Positions 51,148 through 61,383 of a stretch of 64,000 nt of DNA are shown here, piece after piece. The notes beneath the pieces are model-generated. The model did not search any database, was not told where the DNA came from, and was given only the letters and a program-made list of their open reading frames with translations. The DNA is from Bacillus massilinigeriensis (GTDB lineage Bacteria > Bacillota > Bacilli > Bacillales > Cytobacillaceae). The DNA is taken from assembly GCF_900111815.1 (NCBI RefSeq), contig NZ_LT630004.1, forward strand, positions 526,611-590,610, written 5' to 3'. The translations under genes and the position numbers were made by a program. How positions within the stretch are numbered: position 1 is the first letter of the stretch; the number at the start of each line of letters is the position of its first letter.

Positions 51148-52317
51148 GTGGAAGAACAGCATTACTACCGCGATACATGGGCAGAAATCGATCTTGATAA
51201 AATCTCGCGAAACTTGAAGCGAATTAAAGACTATATTGGGGATAAGACGGATATTATTGCTGTCGTAAAGGCGGATGCGTATGGGCACGGCGCGCTCGAA
51301 ACAGCCGAGGCAGCGCTCGAGGCGGGAGCATCACGGCTGGCCGTCGCGTTTTTAGACGAGGCATTCGCTTTGAGACAAGCGGGAGTCCGGTCTCCAATTC
51401 TTGTAATTGGTGCCAGCAGGCCAGAAGATGCAGCATTAGCGGCAAAGCAAGAGATTGCCCTTACTGTTTTTCAGGCTGAGTGGTTAGAAAAGGCAGCAAA
51501 ATGCATGGATTCGGCTGTCCCTCTTGCAGTCCATCTAAAAGTGGATACAGGCATGGGGAGAATCGGGATTCGCCATATAGAGGAGCTTAAGGACGCGGAA
51601 ACCATTTTAATGGATAACGGTATATTTACGTTTGAAGGAATCTTCACGCATTTTGCGACAGCAGATGAGAATGAGGAAGGTTATTTTGATGAGCAGCTCT
51701 CTAAATTTAAACATTTTATATCAGCTCTTGATAACCAACCGCCGCTTGTACACTGCAGCAACACCGCCGCCGCTTTAAAGCGCAGCGATGCTAAGTTCAA
51801 TGCTGTCCGAATCGGAATTTCGATGTATGGGCTCTCGCCGTCCCCGGAAATGAAACAAGCTATTCCGGTAAAATTGGAAGAAGTATTCTCTCTCCATACT
51901 CAAGTAGCGCATGTGAAAAAACTGGAAAAAGGCGATAAAGTCAGCTATGGAGCCACCTATGAAGCTTCAGGCGATGAGTGGATTGCAACCCTCCCAATCG
52001 GCTATGCGGATGGCTGGATCAGAAGGCTGCAGGGTCAGGAAGTGCTGGTGGATGGCAAGCGTTGTCCTATCGTTGGTCGGATCTGCATGGATCAGTGCAT
52101 GGTGAAGCTTCCTTTTGAAGTGAAGGTCGGAACCATGGCTACCCTTATTGGTACTCAAGAAGAAGAACAAGTGACCGTTGATGAAATTGCGGATAAACTA
52201 GAAACGATCAATTACGAAGTTCCCTGTCTCATTTCTTACAGGGTTCCAAGGGTTTTTCGGAAAGATGGCAGGATCACCAGCGTGAAAAATCGCATTCTTC
52301 AGGGATTTAATGATTGA
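51148..52317 (+). CDS. alr: Alr: alanine racemase
   Basis: A 389-residue PLP enzyme that interconverts L- and D-alanine for peptidoglycan; it supplies the substrate of the Ddl encoded upstream. The PLP lysine lies in AVVKADAYGHGA (about residue 40), and the C-terminal barrel has the catalytic tyrosine region KVSYGATYEA and the metal/substrate motif VGRICMDQCMV. Starts at GTG 51148 with AAGGAAG upstream. Sits directly before ndoAI-ndoA, as in B. subtilis. Confidence 0.96.
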   Translation: MEEQHYYRDTWAEIDLDKISRNLKRIKDYIGDKTDIIAVVKADAYGHGALETAEAALEAGASRLAVAFLDEAFALRQAGVRSPILVIGASRPEDAALAAKQEIALTVFQAEWLEKAAKCMDSAVPLAVHLKVDTGMGRIGIRHIEELKDAETILMDNGIFTFEGIFTHFATADENEEGYFDEQLSKFKHFISALDNQPPLVHCSNTAAALKRSDAKFNAVRIGISMYGLSPSPEMKQAIPVKLEEVFSLHTQVAHVKKLEKGDKVSYGATYEASGDEWIATLPIGYADGWIRRLQGQEVLVDGKRCPIVGRICMDQCMVKLPFEVKVGTMATLIGTQEEEQVTVDEIADKLETINYEVPCLISYRVPRVFRKDGRITSVKNRILQGFND

Positions 52318-52474
52318 GGTCTTTGATGCATAAAGAACAAGTTTTTTTGGTGATACTACGTAAGAATTGCCAATTTGACTTTGCATCGGGCCCATTTAGT
52401 GATAATATTGAAAATGGTAGAAAATTAAAAAGATAAGTAACGGCTTGTAGTGATGATGGTGGAGGTGTATGTTT

Positions 52475-52756
52475 GTGTCTGAATCCAGCGCAACAACTGA
52501 AATTATGGTGAAGTTACCGCAACACCTGCTGACAGAATTGGACGGCTTTGTGAAACAGGATAATGTCAATCGAAGTGAATTCATTTACCAGGCAACGAAG
52601 ATGTACTTGCGGGAGCGAAAAAAAAGACAGATTCGCGAATCTATGAGACGGGGCTATATGGAAATGGCGAAAATTAATTTGACGATTGCTTCTGAATCCT
52701 TCCAGGCAGAATTCGAGGCAGAAAATACAGTCGAACGTTTAGTAAGCGGAGGCTAA
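52475..52756 (+). CDS. ndoAI: NdoAI (MazE/EndoAI): antitoxin
   Basis: A 93-residue ribbon-helix-helix antitoxin of the EndoA toxin. The RHH part (residues about 8-50) is followed by the conserved [13 protein letters not shown] and ending TVERLVSGG, which binds and blocks the toxin. GTG 52475 is chosen because it gives MSESSATTE as in B. subtilis and stands 9 nt after GGAGG; the ATG six bases upstream is too close to that site. Lies 4 nt before ndoA. Confidence 0.94.
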   Translation: MSESSATTEIMVKLPQHLLTELDGFVKQDNVNRSEFIYQATKMYLRERKKRQIRESMRRGYMEMAKINLTIASESFQAEFEAENTVERLVSGG

Positions 52757-52760
52757 TCCC

Positions 52761-53111
52761 TTGATTGTAAAACGTGGCGACGTTTATTTTGCGGACCTAT
52801 CCCCAGTTGTTGGTTCAGAACAAGGCGGCGTCCGTCCAGTGCTTGTCATCCAAAACGACATCGGGAATCGGTTTAGTCCCACAGTAATCATTGCAGCGAT
52901 CACTGCCCAGATTCAGAAGGCGAAGCTGCCTACACATGTTGAAATTGATGCGAAACGTTATGGATTTGAACGAGATTCCGTCATACTGCTGGAACAGATC
53001 CGAACAATTGATAAGCAGCGTCTAACCGATAAGATTACCCATCTTGATGACGAAATGATGGAAAAAGTGGACGAAGCCCTGCAAATTAGTTTGGGTCTCA
53101 TTGAATTTTAA
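52761..53111 (+). CDS. ndoA: NdoA (MazF/EndoA): mRNA interferase toxin
   Basis: A 116-residue ribonuclease of the MazF family that in B. subtilis cleaves single-stranded RNA at [45 protein letters not shown] and [14 protein letters not shown] are typical, and the whole sequence is nearly that of the B. subtilis protein from memory. Start codon TTG 52761. In an operon with its antitoxin and followed by a terminator before the sigB operon. Confidence 0.96.
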   Translation: MIVKRGDVYFADLSPVVGSEQGGVRPVLVIQNDIGNRFSPTVIIAAITAQIQKAKLPTHVEIDAKRYGFERDSVILLEQIRTIDKQRLTDKITHLDDEMMEKVDEALQISLGLIEF

Positions 53112-53114
53112 GAT

Positions 53115-53140
53115 AAACGCCTATTTCAGGCGTTTTTTAT
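53115..53140 (+). terminator. Rho-independent terminator after ndoA
   Basis: AAACGCCT and AGGCGTTT pair around ATTTC, with a following T run. A second, weaker hairpin (AGCGAGCTG/CAGCTGGCT plus TTTTT) lies at about 53171-53198. Confidence 0.9.
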
Positions 53141-53293
53141 TTAGCGGTGGATACATTTCCCAACCCTTAGAGCGAGCTGGAATCAGCTGGCTTTTTCTTT
53201 ATAATCGGTCTTTTATCATTTGACGGATACTACAGTGTTATCATTTAATTGAACTATACAAAAAATGTGAACTTTTGGTTGCTATTATATTTC

Positions 53294-53318
53294 GTTTACA
53301 TTTACGCTATTAGGGTAA
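53294..53318 (+). promoter_or_regulatory. Sigma-B-like promoter before rsbR
   Basis: GTTTAC (53294-53299), a 13-bp spacer, then GGGTAA (53313-53318): close to the sigma-B consensus GTTTAA-N12-14-GGGTAT. It would place the entire eight-gene operon under its own product. Confidence 0.65.
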
Positions 53319-53344
53319 TGTAAAATCTTGTATGTTAAAATGAG

Positions 53345-54187
53345 GTGGAGATTATTAACAAAGTAATTGTCAATTATATTCAAGAACATAAACATGAAAT
53401 ATTGAAAGAATGGATCGAATCGACGAAAGAAACAGCCGAAGACCGAGTAATCAAGGCTGTTTCAGACCAAGTCTTCACAGTCACTAGCGGTGAATTTATC
53501 GATTTGATCATTTCTAACATAAAAGGGATGAAAGATGACTTCAATGCCAAGCTGTCCGATTTTGCAGAAAAGGTTGTGCGGCTCGGATGGCCGCTGACAT
53601 TTGTTACCCGCGGCTTGCATACTTTTGAAAGAATTGTCTTCAATCGTATGGAAGAAAGCGGGACGATCAACCGTGAAAACCAGATGGACATGGTGCATCA
53701 GTTTGATGACTGGTTCACACCGATGAACAATGAAATCGTCAGCGTCTACTCGGCTACTTGGGAGAAGACGGTTTCTCTCCAAAAAATGGCACTCCAAGAG
53801 TTGTCTGCACCACTGATTCCGGTTTTTGAAGGAATCAGCGTTATGCCGCTTGTCGGGACGATTGATACGGAGCGCGCTAAGCAGATTATGGAAAATCTGT
53901 TGAAGGGAGCAGTAAAACATCATGCTCAGGTGGTGCTGATTGATATTACCGGTGTTCCTGTGGTGGATACGATGGTTGCGCATCATATCATTCGGGCTGC
54001 AGAAGCGGTGAGGCTGATTGGGGCAAAGTGCATGCTAGTCGGAATTAGGCCGGAAATTGCACAGACGATTGTTAATCTTGGTATTAATCTCAACCAGTTC
54101 ACTACGAAGAGCACGCTTAAGAAAGGAATTGAGGCAGCACTTCATTTGACGAACAGAGAAATTGTCGAAACGGGGGGAGCGATGTGA
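53345..54187 (+). CDS. rsbR: RsbR: stressosome co-antagonist
   Basis: A 280-residue stressosome protein. The N-terminal half is a sensory globin-like domain; the C-terminal STAS domain (about 155-275) contains [19 protein letters not shown] and [18 protein letters not shown] with the Thr residues that RsbT phosphorylates. The start is unsure: GTG 53345 is used, but it overlaps the only good ribosome binding site (GAGGTGGAG, 53342-53350), so a downstream non-standard start such as ATT at 53354 is possible. First gene of rsbR-S-T-U-V-W-sigB-rsbX. Confidence 0.92.
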   Translation: MEIINKVIVNYIQEHKHEILKEWIESTKETAEDRVIKAVSDQVFTVTSGEFIDLIISNIKGMKDDFNAKLSDFAEKVVRLGWPLTFVTRGLHTFERIVFNRMEESGTINRENQMDMVHQFDDWFTPMNNEIVSVYSATWEKTVSLQKMALQELSAPLIPVFEGISVMPLVGTIDTERAKQIMENLLKGAVKHHAQVVLIDITGVPVVDTMVAHHIIRAAEAVRLIGAKCMLVGIRPEIAQTIVNLGINLNQFTTKSTLKKGIEAALHLTNREIVETGGAM

Positions 54188-54540
54188 GAATACCAATCCT
54201 AAAATTGTATGATTGTTTGCTTGTTTCCATTCAATGGGAACTAGACGATCACACAGCCCTTCAGTTCCAGGAAGATTTACTGTACAAAATACATGAAACC
54301 AGCGCAAATGGAGTCGTTATTGATTTGACTTCCATTGATTTTATAGATTCATTCATTGCAAAGGTGTTAGGTGATGTAATCAGCATGTCAAAGCTTATGG
54401 GAGCTAAAGTGGTCATTACAGGAATACAGCCTGCAGTTGCCATCACACTCATTGAGCTTGGCATTGCCCTTGAAGATGTTATGACAGCGCTGGACTTGGA
54501 AAAAGGTTTGGAGAAATTACAACAGGAATTGGGGGAATGA
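54184..54540 (+). CDS. rsbS: RsbS: stressosome antagonist of RsbT
   Basis: A 118-residue single STAS domain protein that holds RsbT in the stressosome until phosphorylated. The phosphoserine region [19 protein letters not shown] is intact. GTG 54184 overlaps the rsbR stop by 4 nt and has GGGGGAG just upstream. Confidence 0.94.
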   Translation: MRIPILKLYDCLLVSIQWELDDHTALQFQEDLLYKIHETSANGVVIDLTSIDFIDSFIAKVLGDVISMSKLMGAKVVITGIQPAVAITLIELGIALEDVMTALDLEKGLEKLQQELGE

Positions 54541-54544
54541 GTGC

Positions 54545-54946
54545 ATGAGCATCCAATCCTGTGTGACCATTATAAATGAATGGGATATTGTAGCGGCACG
54601 CCAGCTAGGGCGCAATGTTGCCAAAGAGCTAGGCTTCGGTACCGTTGATCAAGCGAGGATCACTACGGCTATAAGCGAACTAGCAAGAAATATTTATCTA
54701 TACGCCGGCAAGGGACAAATTTGCATTGATAAGCTGAATGAAACAGGTAAAGCCGGACTTCGGATTCTTGCAGCGGACGATGGTCCCGGAATAAAGGATA
54801 TACGTCAGGTGATGGAAGACGGTTTTTCAACCTCCGGTGGACTGGGAGCCGGTTTACCTGGAGTGAAAAGATTAATGGATGATTTTAATATCGAGTCAGC
54901 CGAAGGTAAAGGCACAATGATAAAAGCGACTAAATGGCTCCGTTAG
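54545..54946 (+). CDS. rsbT: RsbT: serine/threonine kinase
   Basis: A 133-residue GHKL-type kinase that phosphorylates RsbR and RsbS and then activates RsbU. ATP-binding motifs: ISELARNIYLYAG (N box), DDGPGI (G1) and SGGLGAGLPGVKRLMD (G2). Starts 4 nt after rsbS. Confidence 0.95.
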   Translation: MSIQSCVTIINEWDIVAARQLGRNVAKELGFGTVDQARITTAISELARNIYLYAGKGQICIDKLNETGKAGLRILAADDGPGIKDIRQVMEDGFSTSGGLGAGLPGVKRLMDDFNIESAEGKGTMIKATKWLR

Positions 54947-54957
54947 GGGGAAGGGTT

Positions 54958-55968
54958 ATGGAATTCCGAGAAATGATGGAGTCAAAGTATCGGGAACTCC
55001 TTGAAAATTACATCAAGGAGCAATCAGAGCAAGCGTTATATGCGGGACAGAAATTCAGCCGAAAGTCTATTGAGCATAAAATATCACCTGAAGAGATTGT
55101 AAGCCTACATAAGAGTTTGCTCGCCGAAATGTATCCGGAAGTTCCGGAAAGCGTACTGAATTCGTTCGATGTCCTGCTGGAAGTGATGATAGGCTATGGG
55201 TTGGCATATAGAGAGCACCAAAGCCTCCGACACCAACAGGAAGAACTGCGTTCCGAAATGGAAATTGCGGCGAATGTCCAACAAACCCTTTTAGGAACGA
55301 ATGTACCGATGGTGGAAGAGCTTGATATAGGTGCAATCAGTGTTCCTGCCAAGCATATGAACGGTGACTATTTCCATTTTGTCCAGGATGAGGATGGCTG
55401 CACGAGTGTTGCCATCGCGGATGTGATCGGGAAGGGGATCCCTGCTGCGCTTTGTATGTCAATGATCAAATACGCGATGGACAGCCTTCCGGAAAACCGG
55501 ATGGAGCCTAGCAGCATCCTTGAAAGTCTGAACAGGGTAGTGGAGCAAAACGTAGACCGAAGCATGTTCATTACGATGTTTTATGGCATGTTCAACCCTG
55601 CTGCAAACAAATTTTCTTACGCTTCAGCGGGGCACGAGCCTGGTTTCTACTACAATGCGGAAACGAAAGAATATCGGGACCTGAATGCAAGGGGACTGCT
55701 GCTTGGTGTAGAGAAAAGAACAAAATACCGCCAGTATGAAATGGAAATCTTTCCGGGCGACATGATTGTCCTTATGTCTGATGGAGTGACAGAGTGCAGG
55801 ACGGAAGAAGGGTTCATTGAAAGGGAAACGCTCATGGAGTATATAGACAAATACATTGACTTGAGCGCTCAGGAAATCGTCAATAATATTTTCAAAGAAC
55901 TTGAAAAGGTTCAACACTTTCAATTGCGGGACGATTTCACCTTAATAATTTTAAAAAAGACGGTTTAG
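54958..55968 (+). CDS. rsbU: RsbU: PP2C-type phosphatase activated by RsbT
   Basis: A 336-residue phosphatase that dephosphorylates RsbV-P to free sigma-B. The N-terminal RsbT-binding domain (1-85) is followed by the SpoIIE/PP2C domain with AKHMNGDYFHF, IADVIGKGIPAAL, SAGHEPGFYY and MSDGVTECR. ATG 54958 is supported by GGGGGAAGGG; length equals that of B. subtilis RsbU (335). Overlap-free, 11 nt after rsbT. Confidence 0.95.
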   Translation: MEFREMMESKYRELLENYIKEQSEQALYAGQKFSRKSIEHKISPEEIVSLHKSLLAEMYPEVPESVLNSFDVLLEVMIGYGLAYREHQSLRHQQEELRSEMEIAANVQQTLLGTNVPMVEELDIGAISVPAKHMNGDYFHFVQDEDGCTSVAIADVIGKGIPAALCMSMIKYAMDSLPENRMEPSSILESLNRVVEQNVDRSMFITMFYGMFNPAANKFSYASAGHEPGFYYNAETKEYRDLNARGLLLGVEKRTKYRQYEMEIFPGDMIVLMSDGVTECRTEEGFIERETLMEYIDKYIDLSAQEIVNNIFKELEKVQHFQLRDDFTLIILKKTV

Positions 55969-55988
55969 CTTGGAAGTGATTCGGGTAA
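55963..55988 (+). promoter_or_regulatory. Sigma-B promoter before rsbV
   Basis: GTTTAG (55963-55968), 14-bp spacer, GGGTAA (55983-55988). This is the position of the known autoregulatory sigma-B promoter of the rsbV-rsbW-sigB-rsbX segment in B. subtilis. Confidence 0.8.
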
Positions 55989-56027
55989 AGGTTAAAATGC
56001 AATCGAATGTAAAAGGTGGGTCAGGGA

Positions 56028-56360
56028 ATGAATATATCTATTGATGTAAAGGAAATAAATTCAGTTTCTGAGATAAAAGTAAGCGGAGAAATTGATGCAT
56101 ACACTGCGCCGAAGCTTCGCGAAACGCTTTTTCCAATGTCGGAGATGAATGGCGTCAAAATGACGGTGGACCTTTCAGGCGTTTCCTATATGGACAGTAC
56201 TGGTCTCGGTGTCTTTGTTGGTGTCTTTAAAAATGTCCGCGCCAACGAGGGTGAGTTTAAAATCGTCGGTTTGTCCAGCCGGCTGCAAAGGCTTTTTGAA
56301 ATTACAGGCCTGGCTGATATCATCGATATCAACAGCGAGATAGAGGGTGGAGTCCAATGA
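56028..56360 (+). CDS. rsbV: RsbV: anti-anti-sigma factor
   Basis: A 110-residue STAS protein which, when unphosphorylated, binds RsbW and releases sigma-B. The phosphoserine motif is VSYMDSTGLGVFVG. ATG 56028 gives MNISIDVKE and the usual length; a GTG 12 nt upstream is in frame but lacks a separate ribosome binding site. Overlaps rsbW by 4 nt. Confidence 0.95.
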   Translation: MNISIDVKEINSVSEIKVSGEIDAYTAPKLRETLFPMSEMNGVKMTVDLSGVSYMDSTGLGVFVGVFKNVRANEGEFKIVGLSSRLQRLFEITGLADIIDINSEIEGGVQ

Positions 56361-56830
56361 GTCAGCTGTTTGATTATATCGAAATGAAAATACCGGCGAA
56401 GCCTGAATTTGTCGGTGTTATCAGATTGACGCTATCTGGAATTGCCAGTCGAATGGGTTTTTCGTACGATGAGATTGAGGATTTGAAAATTGCAACGAGT
56501 GAGGCGTGTACGAACGCGGTTCAGCATGCCTATGAGAATAAAGAAAAAGGTGAAGTAATAATTGGATTCGGACTTTATGAAGACCGTCTGGAGGTCATGG
56601 TTGCAGACAACGGGCAAAGCTTCGATTTCCACTCTGCCTGCGAAGGTCTTGGACCATACGACCAAAATGATTCAATAGAGTTCCTTCGTGAAGGAGGCTT
56701 GGGGCTGTATCTGATTGAAACATTGATGGATGAAGTAAGGGTTCATCACAAAGAGGGCGTCACGGTCTTCATGACCAAGTACCGAGAAGGAGAGCAGGTG
56801 GAGATAGATGCAGAGACAATCTCAACCTAA
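56357..56830 (+). CDS. rsbW: RsbW: anti-sigma-B factor and RsbV kinase
   Basis: A 157-residue GHKL kinase that binds sigma-B and phosphorylates RsbV. Motifs: ATSEACTNAVQHAY (N box), VADNGQSFD (G1), REGGLGLYLIETLMDEV (G2). Overlaps rsbV by 4 nt and sigB by 23 nt, keeping stoichiometry of anti-sigma and sigma coupled. Confidence 0.96.
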   Translation: MSQLFDYIEMKIPAKPEFVGVIRLTLSGIASRMGFSYDEIEDLKIATSEACTNAVQHAYENKEKGEVIIGFGLYEDRLEVMVADNGQSFDFHSACEGLGPYDQNDSIEFLREGGLGLYLIETLMDEVRVHHKEGVTVFMTKYREGEQVEIDAETIST

Positions 56831-57602
56831 TCAGAAAACAAAGGAAAAAGTCAATGAATTAATCAAAGCTTACCAGCTTTACGAGGATGATGACGCCCAA
56901 AGTGAACTGGTCTTACATTATCAAAGTCTTGTTGAAACAATCGCACGCAAATACTCCAAAGGCAGGTCATTCCACGAGGATATCGTTCAGGTCGGAATGA
57001 TTGGACTGCTTGGAGCAATTAGAAGGTATGATGAATCTTTCGGTAAGAGCTTTGAAGCATTTGCCGTGCCGACAATCATCGGTGAAATCAAACGATTCCT
57101 CAGGGACAAGACATGGAGCGTTCATGTTCCCAGAAGAATCAAAGAGCTCGGCCCGAAAATAAAGACAACCGTGGAAGAGCTGACAACAAAGCTGCATCGT
57201 TCACCACGAGTGGAGGAAATTGCGGAATTTCTCGAAGTATCGGAAGAAGAAGTGCTGGAAGCGATGGAAATGGGAAAGAGCTATCAGGCGCTTTCTGTTG
57301 ACCATTCCATTGAAGCGGATTCCGATGGCGGCACCGTCACACTGCTTGATATTGTTGGTAATGTGGATGAAGGATATGAAAAAATCAACCAGCGGCTTGT
57401 GTTGGAAAAAGTCCTTCATGTACTGTCAGACCGCGAAAAACTCATTATTCAATATACTTATCTTGAAAATATGAGCCAAAAAGAAGCAGGAGAACAGCTT
57501 GGAATTTCACAAATGCATGTATCCCGCCTTCAGCGGAGGGCGATTAAAAAGCTTCAGGAAGCCATTCATGCTGAAAACAGCAGCTCGGAGATTTCTACAT
57601 GA
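56808..57602 (+). CDS. sigB: SigB: general stress sigma factor
   Basis: A 264-residue sigma-70 family factor (B/F/G group). Region 2 includes HEDIVQVGMIGLLGAIRRYD and KSFEAFAVPTIIGEIKRFLRDK, region 3 the VPRRIKELGPKIK stretch, and region 4 the helix-turn-helix MSQKEAGEQLGISQMHVSRLQ. Start ATG 56808 lies inside rsbW. Controls the general stress regulon, including its own operon through the two GTTTA-GGGTA promoters seen here. Confidence 0.96.
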   Translation: MQRQSQPNQKTKEKVNELIKAYQLYEDDDAQSELVLHYQSLVETIARKYSKGRSFHEDIVQVGMIGLLGAIRRYDESFGKSFEAFAVPTIIGEIKRFLRDKTWSVHVPRRIKELGPKIKTTVEELTTKLHRSPRVEEIAEFLEVSEEEVLEAMEMGKSYQALSVDHSIEADSDGGTVTLLDIVGNVDEGYEKINQRLVLEKVLHVLSDREKLIIQYTYLENMSQKEAGEQLGISQMHVSRLQRRAIKKLQEAIHAENSSSEIST

Positions 57603-58195
57603 AACAACGTTTCCATGAACAGCTCGACCTCTTTGTGCACCAGACAACGAAAGAAGGTAAACAGGAATGCGGCGATAGTTTTTACTTCACCGCAACGGAT
57701 GATTATTTCATCTGTGTTGTTGCTGATGGGCTTGGAAGCGGGAAATTCGCGAACGAATCGTCAATGGCTGTTGTGTCTTTAGTGGAACAAAACCATCAGG
57801 AAGATGTAGAAGTATTGATGAAAAGGTGTAACGAAGTTCTTGCCCACAAACGGGGAGCGGCTGTTTCCATCTTTAAGGTGCACTTTAAAACGCGGGAATT
57901 TGTCTACAGTTGTGTTGGCAACATCCGCTTCTTCCTTTATTCACCTGATGGCAAACTCACCTATCCCCTTCCTGTAACTGGATATCTTTCCGGGAGGCCG
58001 CAAGTATTTAATACACAACGCTATTTCTATGAACCAGATTCCAAGTTTTTGATTTATTCAGATGGCTTTGATATTCATGGGGCAAAATCGTTGCTGAAGG
58101 GCTACCGCCCTGTCAGCGTAATTGCCGAAGAAATTATTTCAACTCATCAAAACAGCGCGGATGACGCAACTTTCATTGTTGGAAGCCTCCTGTGA
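57599..58195 (+). CDS. rsbX: RsbX: PP2C-type phosphatase, feedback control
   Basis: A 198-residue phosphatase of the SpoIIE/PP2C group that resets the stressosome by dephosphorylating RsbS and RsbR. VVADGLGSGKFANESS and IYSDGFDIHG mark the metal sites. Overlaps sigB by 4 nt and ends the operon. Confidence 0.93.
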   Translation: MKQRFHEQLDLFVHQTTKEGKQECGDSFYFTATDDYFICVVADGLGSGKFANESSMAVVSLVEQNHQEDVEVLMKRCNEVLAHKRGAAVSIFKVHFKTREFVYSCVGNIRFFLYSPDGKLTYPLPVTGYLSGRPQVFNTQRYFYEPDSKFLIYSDGFDIHGAKSLLKGYRPVSVIAEEIISTHQNSADDATFIVGSLL

Positions 58196-58316
58196 TAAGG
58201 ACGCTTCTTTTTTGTGGTTTTTTTTTAAGAAAAGGAAAGCGGCATCGATATTTGGTAAACTATTAAGTAGGCCGTAGGGCCGCTTCGATCCATGATGGAA
58301 AATGGAGGCTGATGAT

Positions 58317-60494
58317 TTGGAAAAGACGTTAAATAGGCAAGAGGAATTTGTAAAGAGCATTGCAGCGGAACAAAGCATTGCACCTAAGCAAGTCAAGAGC
58401 GTAATCGCGCTCGTCGAAGAGGGCAACACGGTGCCTTTCATCGCTCGTTACCGAAAAGAACAGACGGGTGCTCTCGATGAAGTGCAAATCAGGAATATCA
58501 TTGATAGATGGCAATACATACAAAATCTTGCGCAGCGCAAAGATGAGGTCATCAGAATCATCGAGGAGCAGGGAAAGCTGAGCCCGGAATTAAAGAAATC
58601 GATACAAAAAGCTTCGAAGCTGCAGGAAGTGGAAGACCTTTATCGGCCATATAAGCAGAAACGCCGTACAAAAGCGACTGTGGCCCGGGAAAAAGGTCTC
58701 GAGCCGTTGGCGCTATGGATGCTGCAATTTCCTGCGGAAGGCAGCCTTATGGAGAAAGCCGAGGAGTATACAGGTAATGAAGAGGGAGCAGCAGATGCTT
58801 CCGAAGCGATTGATGGCGCAAAAGATATCATTGCTGAGATGGTTTCCGATGATGCGGAAGTAAGAAAAGCAATCCGTGCGCAAACACTGAAAACCGGAAC
58901 GGTAGAATCGGCTGTAAAGGACGAGGAAAAGGACGAGAAGAGAGTATATGAGATGTATTATGAGTACGGAGAATCGATTGCTAAGATTGTTCCGCACCGC
59001 ATCCTAGCCCTCAACCGCGGGGAAAAAGAAGACATTCTTCGTGTCGGGATCAAAGTGGATAACGAAAGCATCATGCAGTACTTAAAGAAAAAGTGGATTC
59101 AAAATGAACATTCCGTTTCTGCTCAAGCAGTGTTGGAAGCGCTTGAGGATGCCTACAAGAGACTGATACAGCCATCGATTGAGCGGGAAATCCGCAATGA
59201 ACTGACCGAGCGGGCGGAGGAACAGGCAATTCATATTTTTTCTGAGAACCTCCGTAAACTCCTGCTTCAGCCACCGTTAAAAGGGAAGGTCGTTCTTGGA
59301 GTGGACCCAGCCTTTCGGACAGGCTGTAAGCTTGCCGCGGTGGATGAGACGGGAAAGGTCATGGAAATAGGCGTGATTTATCCCCATCCTCCTGTTTCAA
59401 AAGCGCGGGAAGCGAGAGACAAATTCACCAAGATAATCAGGGACTATCGAGTAGAGATGATTGCGATCGGAAATGGAACTGCCTCTCGTGAAACGGAGCA
59501 ATTTGTTTCGAGTGTGTTAAAGGAATTGAATGATGATATTTACTATTTAATCGTGAACGAGGCAGGTGCCAGTGTTTACTCTGCATCAGACCTTGCAAGA
59601 GAAGAATTCCCAGACTTTCAAGTAGAAGAAAGAAGCGCTGTCTCCATTGCGAGACGCCTGCAAGATCCGCTAGCTGAACTTGTGAAAATTGATCCTAAAT
59701 CGGTTGGTGTCGGTCAATACCAGCATGATGTTAGCCAAAAACGATTGTCTGATTCTTTAGGTTTTGTTGTGGAAACAGCCGTTAACCAGGTTGGGGTCAA
59801 CGTAAATACAGCATCCTCCTCCTTGCTTCAATACGTCGCGGGATTATCTAAGACAGTAGCTCATAATATTGTGAAAAAAAGGGAGGAAGAAGGAAAGTTC
59901 ACGAGCAGGGTACAACTCAAGAAAATTCCTCGCTTAGGTGCAAAGACTTATGAACAGGCAATCGGCTTTCTTCGGGTTGTCGATGGAAAAGAACCGCTCG
60001 ATAGAACGGGAATTCACCCTGAAAGCTATGAAGCTGCAAAGAAACTGCTTAAAAGCCTTGGCTTTACAAGCAAGGATATCGGTTCAAATGAACTGAAAGA
60101 GGCGCTGAGAGGGTTGAATCAGGCGCAGGCCGCACAGGAACTTGAAATTGGCGAACTGACTTTGAAAGATATGATTGATGCACTAACAAGGCCGAACCGC
60201 GATCCACGTGATGAACTGCAGGCACCTCTGCTGAAAAAAGACATCTTAAAGATGGAAGACTTGAAGCCAGGGATGGAACTTCAAGGCACTGTCCGAAACG
60301 TCGTCGATTTCGGGGCATTTGTTGATATCGGTGTCAAGCAGGATGGACTGGTCCATATTTCAAAGCTGAGCAATAGATTTGTAAAGCATCCTCTAGATGT
60401 CGTCTCTGTCGGTGATATTGTCACTGTATGGGTGGACAGCATCGATGCGAAAAAAGGAAGGGTGAGCTTAACAATGCTCTCCCCAGAAGGATAA
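58317..60494 (+). CDS. tex: Tex-family RNA-binding transcriptional accessory protein
   Basis: A 725-residue nucleic-acid-binding protein (YdcI in B. subtilis). The helical N-terminus ([26 protein letters not shown]) is followed by a YqgF-like RNase H fold ([23 protein letters not shown]), helix-hairpin-helix motifs ([21 protein letters not shown]) and a C-terminal S1 domain (about 650-720; [21 protein letters not shown]). TTG 58317 is chosen because GGAGG lies 8 nt before it; the in-frame ATG at 58302 overlaps that site. Confidence 0.93.
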   Translation: MEKTLNRQEEFVKSIAAEQSIAPKQVKSVIALVEEGNTVPFIARYRKEQTGALDEVQIRNIIDRWQYIQNLAQRKDEVIRIIEEQGKLSPELKKSIQKASKLQEVEDLYRPYKQKRRTKATVAREKGLEPLALWMLQFPAEGSLMEKAEEYTGNEEGAADASEAIDGAKDIIAEMVSDDAEVRKAIRAQTLKTGTVESAVKDEEKDEKRVYEMYYEYGESIAKIVPHRILALNRGEKEDILRVGIKVDNESIMQYLKKKWIQNEHSVSAQAVLEALEDAYKRLIQPSIEREIRNELTERAEEQAIHIFSENLRKLLLQPPLKGKVVLGVDPAFRTGCKLAAVDETGKVMEIGVIYPHPPVSKAREARDKFTKIIRDYRVEMIAIGNGTASRETEQFVSSVLKELNDDIYYLIVNEAGASVYSASDLAREEFPDFQVEERSAVSIARRLQDPLAELVKIDPKSVGVGQYQHDVSQKRLSDSLGFVVETAVNQVGVNVNTASSSLLQYVAGLSKTVAHNIVKKREEEGKFTSRVQLKKIPRLGAKTYEQAIGFLRVVDGKEPLDRTGIHPESYEAAKKLLKSLGFTSKDIGSNELKEALRGLNQAQAAQELEIGELTLKDMIDALTRPNRDPRDELQAPLLKKDILKMEDLKPGMELQGTVRNVVDFGAFVDIGVKQDGLVHISKLSNRFVKHPLDVVSVGDIVTVWVDSIDAKKGRVSLTMLSPEG

Positions 60495-60501
60495 TGAGAA
60501 A

Positions 60502-60553
60502 AGAGGCTGTCAAGCGCCCTTTGATTTCAAAGGGGTGGACGGCCTTTCTTTTT
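60502..60553 (+). terminator. Rho-independent terminator after tex
   Basis: AGAGGCTGTC and GACGGCCTTT, with inner arms GCCCTTTGA/TCAAAGGGG, form a long imperfect hairpin followed by a T-rich tail. Confidence 0.75.
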
Positions 60554-60769
60554 CACGGGAAAGCGAGATTAGACGGATTGCTTTTTTCTGTAGAAAAACC
60601 AGCACTGATTCAGCAGTTTGATTTGCGACCTATTTTTTTCATAGAATGCTTTTTTCATTTGATTCTGGAACCAGACGGGCATATGTCATCCCTCCAGGTA
60701 TCAATCTTAAAAGGCAAAGTTATTATATGCTATAATAGGTTGTCATGTTCACAAATAGGAGGGAGAGGC

Positions 60770-61231
60770 ATGGAAAACGAGCAGCTTCAAAGGTTGGTGG
60801 AGTCTATTTCGCTGCACGAATTTCAAAAAACGTTCCGCCATGCTGCTTATTTTAATCCCCGTCTTAGGACAACAGGGGGAAGGTATATGCTTCGAACCCA
60901 TAATATAGAAGTAAATAAACGATACTACGAAGAATTTGGGGAAGAGGAACTAAAAGGAATCATCCGGCATGAGCTTTGCCATTACCATCTCCATCTTGAG
61001 GGGAAGGGTTATAAACATCGCGATTATGATTTCCGTCAACTTTTGGCGAAAGTGAATGCACCTAGATTTTGCTCAGAGCTTCCAAACACAAGGGCAAAAA
61101 GAAAACCAAATAAGATCCTTATTTATGAGTGTTCCCTCTGCAATCTGCAGTACCGCAGGAAAAGGGTTGTTGATACTGCGCGTTTTGTATGTGGAAAGTG
61201 CCGTGGGAAATTATTTAAGAAAAGTGATTGA
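60770..61231 (+). CDS. SprT-like zinc protein (YdcK)
   Basis: A 153-residue SprT-family protein. The zinc metalloprotease-type motif is [13 protein letters not shown] (about residues 65-77) and the C-terminal zinc ribbon has CSLCNLQY and CGKCRGKLF. In B. subtilis ydcK occupies this same place, after ydcI (tex) and before the tRNA cluster. Cellular role unknown. ATG 60770 has AGGAGGGAG upstream, and an extended -10 (TGC-TATAAT, 60731-60736) supplies a promoter. The longer open frame from 60428 reads back into tex. Confidence 0.9.
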   Translation: MENEQLQRLVESISLHEFQKTFRHAAYFNPRLRTTGGRYMLRTHNIEVNKRYYEEFGEEELKGIIRHELCHYHLHLEGKGYKHRDYDFRQLLAKVNAPRFCSELPNTRAKRKPNKILIYECSLCNLQYRRKRVVDTARFVCGKCRGKLFKKSD

Positions 61232-61305
61232 CAACTGCATGACATGCTGGTAAAGTATTAAATCGTGACTGGTATTCAGTCTGAAACAAATTTTTAATAA
61301 GCTTC

Positions 61306-61334
61306 TTGACAACAGCTCGATGCATGATTATAAT
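61306..61334 (+). promoter_or_regulatory. Strong sigma-A promoter of the tRNA cluster
   Basis: Perfect TTGACA (61306-61311) and TATAAT (61329-61334) with a 17-bp spacer, about 50 bp before the first tRNA. Confidence 0.9.
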
Positions 61335-61383
61335 TTTAAGAGTCGATAACGGCGATTGCCCAATATTGACAAATTAAAAGTAT

